Assembly: GCF_000276665.1 (NCBI RefSeq)
Contig: NW_004955517.1
Coordinates: 3,276,770-3,340,769, forward strand
Origin: Chinchilla lanigera
Taxonomy: Eukaryota > Chordata > Mammalia > Rodentia > Chinchillidae
Direction of reading: 5' to 3'
DNA: 64,000 nt
Every line of letters begins with the position of its first letter. The stretch's first letter is position 1. The notes under the pieces are model-generated. The model was not told the DNA's origin. It did no database searches and saw nothing but the letters and a program-made list of their open reading frames with translations. Below are positions 56,963 to 64,000 of this stretch, one piece after another. The position numbers and the translations under genes were made by a program.

Positions 56963-59900
56963 AAAATCTTACTGGTTATCGACAAGGCAAGTGAGACACA
57001 ATATACATTTTGCCTTCCCACAAATTGCCCGTTTGTCACTGTGGCTTATAGGATTAGGGTAGGACTTGGAATGTGGCACTTTAAGTTGCCGGACAGACAG
57101 TTCTGAATGCTCAAGGGGAGAAAACGAGGACCATATCTGAGCTGCTCCCATGGGCCAGGCACAGAGGTAAGTTCTTGCTTACAACAAAGACACACCCTTC
57201 CCTCACGGAGGGTCTATAACTATATACCAAATACAGAGGGGAATTCCACTGATTTTACATAGTCACCAACACCCTGCCTACCCCCACACCTACATCCAAG
57301 CTCCTTCTCTGGTTCATAACCGTCCCATTAATTTTCCTAATTGAAAAAAAAGACTGCACATGCTACTCCAGTTCTCCAGATGTTGCGCAGTCTAGTTGAT
57401 AGATCAGTTGTGGGTAACGGGGGCTGGGTTTGCCTGGAAGTCCTCAGAATTCTTCATTTGACATCTTGGAAGAAAAAACAGAATAGCATTAAAACGAGAA
57501 ACTAAAAGGCAGAAGAACAACACAGTCCTAAGTAAGTGAACACCAGGAGTTGGGGAAAAAGCTATGGAGAATCTCGGCAGCTATTTTATGCTGCTTCTGG
57601 AAGTGTAAAGTCCTAGTGATTCAGACTGAGAATTTTTTTCTTCTCACTCTGAGAACCAAAAACAGGCCTATTTCTAAAATCCACAGTCAAAGAGTTTCCT
57701 TAGGGTTTTGATTTCCAGAATCTCCTATATAGTCTGTATTGATTTTAGAAAAAACAGTGCATTTCCAATGATGAAACCATTCCAGCAAAAAATCCTCTTA
57801 CAGGACACTTCTTTAAGGCCAAAATTTCTCCCCTGATCTGTCCTAGAGGTTTAAACTCATTAGAATTAGACTTTCCAGGTCCTGCTCTATGCACAGAATT
57901 GTACAGAAAGGCGTTCATGTCCTTGGCTGACGAGCCAGTCTTCTGGGTAAGAAGTAAGAAACAAGGATATGCTCAGAGAAAAAGGGAAGGTCGGAGGTAG
58001 GTAAGGCTGCTCTATTTCTTCCCACCTCGCCATTACAGTTCAGGTACCACCTAAAGTGGGTGAGTTACTCGGAGCCAAGGCGTGGATCTGGTTCCTCCCT
58101 GGCCCACTGCACATGTCTGACTGGCCGTGGACTCTTAAATTTCCGGATGTCTCTTTCGGTAAAAGCCCTAAACATAAGCACAAAAGCAGACAAATCAAAA
58201 GCAGGTGGAAGCACCATCACTTGACCTCCAACTTTAGAGGATGACGTGGAAAAGGCCTTAGACATTTTAAGACATGAAATCTACGTTAGAACAACCAAGA
58301 ACCACCTGTTTTTCTCTTTGGACAAAATGTATAACTTTTGTTCCAGGGCAATATAGCAAAGACATAGTTTTTTATATGTAAATATGCAATGCCAAGATGT
58401 CGGCAAGGCACTCCTCCTGTTGGTTTTCAAGAAATGTAGTTCATTCATTAGATGTCCGCAGCTCTCTGCCCTAGTGTGTATGGAGTTTGTGCTGAACACA
58501 CAAGAATCTGTGAGTCTTCCCTCAAGGAGAGTCGCTCGGGTGAAGTGAACTCTTCCTTTCTTGCTTTTGGGTCCCACAGAGCGCTCTCAGGCATATTAAT
58601 TTTGCATTCATCTTCCTCCTTTCACAGCCCTGCACTCCAAGGGCTATGAACAGTTCTTCTGTGAAAACAGAAGACGATTACTTCATTGGAAGAGGACGAT
58701 TTAGCATTTCCATTTCTCAAATTGGGCCGGAACTGGCACACAAGCCTCAGAAGATCAGCACCAGGGCCTGTCCAACTCAGCCCCCAGCAGGCCTCCTTTT
58801 CACAAAACTAGAAAAGGATTATTTTCAGCATAGCTTAAAATGATCATCATGATTAGAAAGCTACTTCAGTGCACTGAGACTTTAGAAGCCAAGATACATT
58901 TATCTTTAACGTGATCATATAATCTATAAGGGTGTTTTGAGGGTTTGGGGTTTTTTTCTTTAATTTTTTTCCTAAGAACTGGGCTTCCAACCTTAGAAAT
59001 TATACTTGGCTTTCCTGCATGCACCCAGGGTATGTTACAAGCTGGCACCCTTTCCTGAGCTAACTAGCTGTGTGGTCCTCCTATGTACTGTTAGAAAACT
59101 GCTACGAATTCCTCTTAAAGCAGTGCTTTTCCTGGAGGCTGCATGAGGTCTGGAACCTGACAGGAAACAGTGCTGAAAAGATGTATTAGATGAAAGGGGC
59201 TTGAATAAACCCACTTGCTTATCAGGTGCTTTTTTATGGAGACATGATGTGACCCACTTTTCTGCAACCCTGTAAAATATAGCCAGGCCTTCTTACGAGG
59301 CTGACGTCAAGGATTAAAACTTATACCTGTGTTACTAGCTGGCCACAGGTTTCCCCTGTGAGTGGCTGGCACACTGCTGATGTCATAATTTACCTCCATC
59401 AGCATTAAAATTTCACCACTAAAGAATTCTTGAATTGTATATTATGTATGTTATACACTGGCTATATAAGGTAGCTGTACATTAAATGTAATATGATGTT
59501 TTGCTTATAAAAACAATATATTCTTACTGAAAAATAATACATTGACACAGAAAGCAAACGAACCTAGTGGAAGTTCCCCAATACTGCACCTTCTAATTTC
59601 ACCCCCTTGTGCAAAGGTATCCAGGTTCAGCAGCTTGACACGTTTCCTTCTTTATGATCCTTCAACAAGCAAAAACTATTATTTTTAATCGTGAAGGCAA
59701 AGTAATAAATTTGCTGGACTTTTTTGTTTTCCTTTCAGACTCTTTCAAAACCAGAAAGAAAAAAAAACAATAAATGTCATTTAACAACTTTTCCACCATG
59801 AGGTTTTAAAGATTAGGAACTGCTTTTCGGTGTTTTGTTTTTTTAATGAAGTGATTCAAGGTAGGCAGTTGCCAATGTGAGAGAACTTACATATGCTGTA

Positions 59901-60219
59901 ATGCTATAATTGGGTTTTTGTTAATTCATTCATTCTCCTGCAATTAGGGTTCTCCATAGCATGGAAACTATAGACAGAAATACGCTGAGCTACAGGTGTT
60001 CCGTGAACCACAGAGAAAGGAAGGGTGTGCGTGGCTGTCTCTGTGAATAGGCCTTCTTTAGATGGGGAAGTCATTTCAAAGAGAACACATGTGAAGTCAT
60101 TGTCGATTGAAACTGATTACAGCCTTCAATTTTCTTTTTCACTGACCTCTCAGAAAATGTCTCCTCCACCTGCTGCCATCCGAGCACTGAATTGGTCTTT
60201 TCCTACTTTGTTTTAATAG

Positions 60220-60367
60220 AACCAGGATTGCATTTGAAGTTAAGCTGCAAAAAACGAGTCGATCAACAGATTTTCGAGTGCCGCAGTCAATATGCACCAT
60301 GTTTAATGTTATGGTTGATGCCAAAGCTCAATCAACAAAACTTTGCAGCATGGAAATGGGCCAAGAG
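60220..60367 (+). CDS. CADPS: CADPS exon M (148 nt), last exon in window
   Basis: The acceptor is tactttgttttaatag. The donor is CAAGAG|gta followed at once by an A run, 21 A in all. The exon completes Arg and encodes [40 protein letters not shown] and LCSMEMGQE, ending in phase 0. In known CADPS the next residues begin HQYHSK. No exon with that text occurs before 64000, so it lies beyond the window. The donor keeps AG|GTAA but is pure A beyond +3, so it is adequate rather than strong. Confidence 0.96.
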
Positions 60368-60369
60368 GT

Positions 60370-60390
60370 AAAAAAAAAAAAAAAAAAAAA
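60370..60390 (+). repeat. A21 homopolymer at the exon M donor
   Basis: Twenty-one A residues start at intron position +3, directly after GT. The donor therefore reads AGAG|GTAAAA. Confidence 0.97.
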
Positions 60391-61409
60391 TTAAAAAGGA
60401 TTTTTTTCTCTCACCATTTGATCATGTAGAAGAAAACTTCACAGATCCCTTCCATCTACCCTAATATCCTAGTTTCAGAAATATACTCTGAGCATTTGTA
60501 GATGAAGCCACAGATGAGTGCTCAGTATCTGTCAAGTAAATGTCTAAGGCATGTGCTGGTGAGGGTGCCAGTCACTTGGAAATGATTCTTGGCCACAGTT
60601 GGGCTGGCCGGAAGTTCCTTTCAGCTAAAGGAAGTTTGCTGACCCTACCCATTAGGCCGGTGTTTGCCAGCGTACAAGTCATTCTCACCTTTGAAGTGCG
60701 TGTTATCACTAGGGACATCTAGATGCCGGAAAGGCTTCCTCTTGCATCAAGCACCTTTGAGGACGCACCATGTTATATCGCACTGCTACCCGTTCCCTAC
60801 CCAGCAGGCTCTAAGTGTCCAGAGAACTGCAAGCTTTCAATTCTCCATGGATTGAATTTATTCTGAATCTTTCCTGACCAAAAGTTTTTGTCCTTTGCTA
60901 AGTTTCCAGTTCCAAAGCAGTATTTAAAATGTAAAGGAGAAGGAAGCAGCAACTTGGGCTTGATTAAAGACTATCATGATCATTTTTCTCTGATGGCCTT
61001 AAGCCAGCTAGATATTCATATACCAATTTAGAATTAATTCAGAAACATTTCTGGCAACTCTATGTTGTTGCCAATTGGCATAAATTGCTCCTAAATCAGA
61101 TCTTTCGATACCAGCCTTACATGCTCAGAATTTTTACTAAATTATATTTGCTCCTTATTCGTTATTTATTTTCTCTTTCGGCACCTTCCATTTTTAAATG
61201 TGGGTTGGTGGTATTCTCTTCCTGGCACGATCTTCTCCAACCTTGTTTCCCCCAAAACTGAGCTTCCTCAGTCACCCCCTGCTAGCTTCTGCTCCTGCCG
61301 AGCTGATTTTCCTGCCCAGCCCTTCCCAGGAAGTAGGTTCTAGGCACTACGGCCAAGTGCAGCGGCCCCTGGATCTCCTTGTAGCACAACTTGCTGCACA
61401 GGAATGACC

Positions 61410-61540
61410 TGGAGCAGCAGTTCTCAAATTCCAGTCTGCGTGACACTCATCAAGAGAGCTCATGAAAACCCAGCCCCTTCTACCCCACCCCAAGAGCTTC
61501 TTCCAGCCCTGGGGTACGGTGTTGGAATTTGCATTTCTGA
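61410..61540 (+). mobile_element. MER5-like DNA transposon remnant
   Basis: gagcagcagttctcaaattc, aagagagctcatgaaaaccc and ggtgttggaatttgcatttc follow a MER5-type order, truncated at the 3' end. Confidence 0.55.
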
Positions 61541-61779
61541 CCAGTTCTCTGGTGATGGTGGAGAGCCTCTGGTCTGGAGGCTCAGTAGCCAAAAAGGAGC
61601 TAAAGAGAAAGACTCAGGCCCTTCCAGTGCCACTGGGGGAAGGTGTGGATGGGAAGGGGGTGCTCACACAGCTGGATTCTTGCTGTGACTGTGAAGCAAA
61701 CGAGTTGGACGAGTCAGTCAGCCTCTTTGGGCCTCAGTTTCCTTATCTGTAAAATAATTGCACTATTCTAGTTTTATCC

Positions 61780-61905
61780 CACTGGTTTTTGTTTGTATTT
61801 TTTAGTTTTTGGTCTTCTTTGGTGCTGGGACTCGAGCCCAGAGTTTGCAGGTCCAGTACTAGGCAAGTGTTCAGTCATGGAGCAACCTCTGCCCGGCCTG
61901 GTTTT
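61780..61905 (-). repeat. Diverged ID-like SINE, antisense
   Basis: On the + strand: gtgctgggactcgagcccag, gtccagtactaggcaagtgt, cagtcatggagcaacctctg. Read in reverse this is a degraded tRNA-derived unit with a T-rich (+ strand) tail. Confidence 0.6.
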
Positions 61906-62204
61906 AGCTTCAGAGTGAGTTCTTCAAAGTGTCCAGAGAAGGCCAGCATATGAAACAAGTGAATTCAGAGCTGACTGGGAAGGGGGAGCTGGGGAAGAGG
62001 GCCCCAGAGCCAAGGCGGGTGAGCACGGCACCCCCATCCCCTCTTTCACTCATGCCCTCCCTGAGCTTCTCCAGGCGATGCAACACAATCTGCTGGGTGT
62101 TACACCTCCTCCTAAACCGTGGTTTAGGAGATTTCTAAAATTCACTAAAGAACCTTCAAGTTTATTCTTTCCAGAATTCTGCTTTTCTCCTCGTAGAGCT
62201 ACTG

Positions 62205-63105
62205 CTGCTTTTTATTTAACAGAGCTATAATTCGCATAATGTACATTTCTAAAGTAGATGGTTCACAGGTTTTAGTATATTCACAAACTTATGCAGCCAT
62301 CACCAAAATCCATTTTGGAATATTTTCATTATCTTAGAGAAAAGCCAGCTACCCATTAGCAATCGCTGTCCTCCGTCACCTCCAAGCCTGAAGTCATCAT
62401 CAATCTTCTTTCTACAGATTTGCCTATTTCTAAGAAAATTTCTGTTCTGGAAATTTCATATAAATAGAGTCAACAATATGTGACCTTGTGTGTCTGTCTT
62501 CTTTCACTTAGCATAATGTTTTCAGATTCATCCATGTTGTAGCATGTGTTGGTCTTTTCTATTTATGGCTGGATAATACTCCATTGTATTGATACATGCA
62601 TTTGTTTATTCATCGGCTGAGGGACATTTGAGTTGTTTCAACTTTTAGCTTTTACGAATAATGCTGCTATGAAGATTCATGTACAGTTTTTCATGTGGAC
62701 TTTGATTTTCCGTTCTCTTGGGTATATATCTAGGAATGGAATTACTGGGTCACATAGTAAATCTACGTCTAACTGTTTGAGGACCTCCAAACATTTCCAC
62801 AGTGGCTGCTTCATCTTACATTCCCACCAGCAATGTCGAGAGATCTAATTGCTCTGCATCTCAGCCAAGGGGTGTCTGCAGTGATAAGAGCATACAGGGT
62901 TGTCTGACATCCTCTCATGTCTTTGTTGGTCATTTATATATTTTCTTTGCAGCAGTATCTATTCAAATCCTTTGCTCAATTTTTAAACAGGGTTTATTTG
63001 CATTTCACTGTTGAGCTGTAGGTACTAACTGTTCCACACATGATGCGCAGGTCTTTTCTTTCATTCTGTGGTTTGCCTCTTTCACTTTCTTTATAGTACG
63101 AGAGA
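62205..63105 (-). mobile_element. Old L1 (L1M type) 3' part, antisense
   Basis: The + strand text (cttagcataatgttttcaga, tggctggataatactccatt, aatgctgctatgaagattca, cttgggtatatatctaggaa, cattcccaccagcaatg, cattctgtggtttgcctctt) is the reverse complement of the L1 ORF2 C-terminal and 3' UTR region. It is broken by many changes and cannot code. It is about 900 nt long and 5'-truncated. Confidence 0.85.
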
Positions 63106-64000
63106 GAGAGTTTTTAGGTTCGATAAAGTCTGGCATCTAGTTCTCCTCAGAACCTCTTGAGGCAGACATGTACCTGAGTCTCACAAGGATTGCAGGTGGT
63201 GGATAGGGGTGGATTAATCCAGTGGGGCTGACAGGCCTCTGTCCCCCTCTGTTCACAGTGCCCCTCCAGGTTGATTCGGTGAGGCCCTATTTAAATAGCT
63301 CCTCCATTCCTGGCCAGATGGCTAAACGACCCTTCCAAACAAACCAGATTACTCTGACCATAACTTGTTTCCCTTTGATTTGGGGATTTGTGGAGAGTAG
63401 AGGGGATGGGAGGGGTGGTAATCCAAACACCACCGAGAATGTGTGAAAGTTACAAGGTGATCATTCTACTGTACAGGAAAAAGATACTTGAAATATTACT
63501 ATACAGTCTCAGTGGACTGGTGAACCTCCTTAAACCAAACCACATGCCCTGATTAGAGATATGTGATAAGAATTAATAAGTTGGGTGTTATCAATTCAAT
63601 GACCCTGGCCCACATCTTTACCACTGGTCACTTCTGTGCTAAAGTAGAGTGGCTTTGCCTTAACCTTGGAGTCTGGTTTTCTAGAAGAACACACTGGTTA
63701 GTAGTCTAATCACTATATCCTGTGAACCATCATCTTAGCTACCAAACTACGTGACCTTGAGCACGCCACTTACTCTTGTAACCTTACTGCCACCGCCTGT
63801 CAAATGAAAAATATAGCAAGCAGTATACAACCATTGGGAAGGGTGAGCATGTGGTTCATTAAAATTGGAGATACATTCTCCTAACTTCTGGATCTAAGAT
63901 AAGAAAGCTGTCTTAGATTTATCCAAAAAGTCATATTTGGACTATCGTTGAGGCTAAGTGACAGCACCTATTTCTTTCCGAACATTGTTCTTTTTTGGTA

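Larger units (their letters stand above)
56195..60219 (+). other. CADPS: CADPS intron L-M
   Basis: It carries two sense-strand ID-like SINEs (56290 and 56867), both with target-site duplications. From 57000 to 60219 I see no confident repeat or gene. Confidence 0.8.
4052..60367 (+). other. CADPS: CADPS (CAPS1) gene, partial: 13 exons
   Basis: CAPS1 primes dense-core vesicles for calcium-triggered fusion. It acts at the plasma membrane, binding PI(4,5)P2 through its PH domain and SNAREs through its MUN domain. Thirteen exons in order and on one strand spell a continuous protein that I recognise as CADPS. They total 1443 nt (481 codons) and every junction is phase-matched. I prefer CADPS to its paralogue CADPS2 because of the wording in exons A and D and because of the NLPNV-repeat exon K; this comparison is from memory. 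The C2 and PH domains and the start codon lie upstream of the window, and the end of MUN and the stop codon lie downstream. Four exons (E, F, H, K) are symmetric and look like cassettes. All introns are GT-AG. No frameshift or premature stop was seen, so the gene appears intact. Confidence 0.96.
60368..64000 (+). other. CADPS: CADPS intron after exon M (partial)
   Basis: It begins with GTAAAA and a 21-A run. It contains a MER5-like piece near 61410-61540, an old antisense ID-like element near 61780-61900 and a long antisense L1 remnant at about 62205-63105. No further CADPS exon is present. Confidence 0.8.

Noticed and set aside
1..64000. CRISPR array, operon, phage or other prokaryotic system
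   Set aside because: The window is spliced vertebrate sequence with SINEs and L1; no regular spaced repeats or dense ORFs exist.

Overview
The window is mammalian nuclear DNA and holds part of one gene on the + strand: CADPS (CAPS1, calcium-dependent secretion activator 1), a priming factor for dense-core vesicle exocytosis in neurons and endocrine cells. I recognise 13 exons between 4052 and 60367, all bounded by GT-AG introns. Joined, they give 1443 nt (481 codons) with no stop and with phases that agree at every junction. That is roughly a third of a protein usually near 1350 residues. It lies after the C2 and PH domains and runs into the MUN/MHD1 region. The 5' exons (start codon, C2, PH) and the 3' exons (end of MUN, C-terminus) are outside the window.

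Layout. 1-4051 is intron. 4052-4239 is exon A. A 14.3 kb intron follows. Exons B-D (18493-20638) are a compact cluster. Next come a 69-nt cassette E (22973-23041) and an 18-nt microexon F (23900-23917), then a 12.5 kb intron, exon G (36465-36571), a 21-nt microexon H (41810-41830), exons I and J (43022-44306), an 8.2 kb intron, a 147-nt cassette K (52481-52627), exon L (56039-56194), exon M (60220-60367), and intron to the end. E, F, H and K each have the same entry and exit phase, so any combination of inclusion and skipping keeps the frame. This stretch is therefore the main isoform-switching part of the gene.

The remainder, more than 97%, is intron. It carries young tRNA-derived ID-like SINEs (several with intact target-site duplications), B1-type SINEs and one B1-ID composite, ancient MIR/L2 pieces, hAT-Charlie DNA transposons (MER5- and MER20-like), two old antisense L1 3' ends, a possible MaLR LTR piece, and GA, CA and CT microsatellites. 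B1 plus ID-type SINEs indicate a rodent. The ID variant (GGCACAGCRCCTGCC core) and the B1-ID composite fit a non-murid lineage, possibly a castorimorph such as beaver; this species guess is weak.

I found no second gene, structural RNA gene, CRISPR array or complete mobile gene, and no new biological system. The most interesting signals are splicing-regulatory: the phase-compatible E/F pair, a UGC motif and CU-rich tract before microexon F, a TGCATG 19 nt before exon E, three TGCATG motifs within 132 nt after microexon H, a 15-nt coding tandem repeat in cassette K, and a 21-A run directly abutting the exon M donor.
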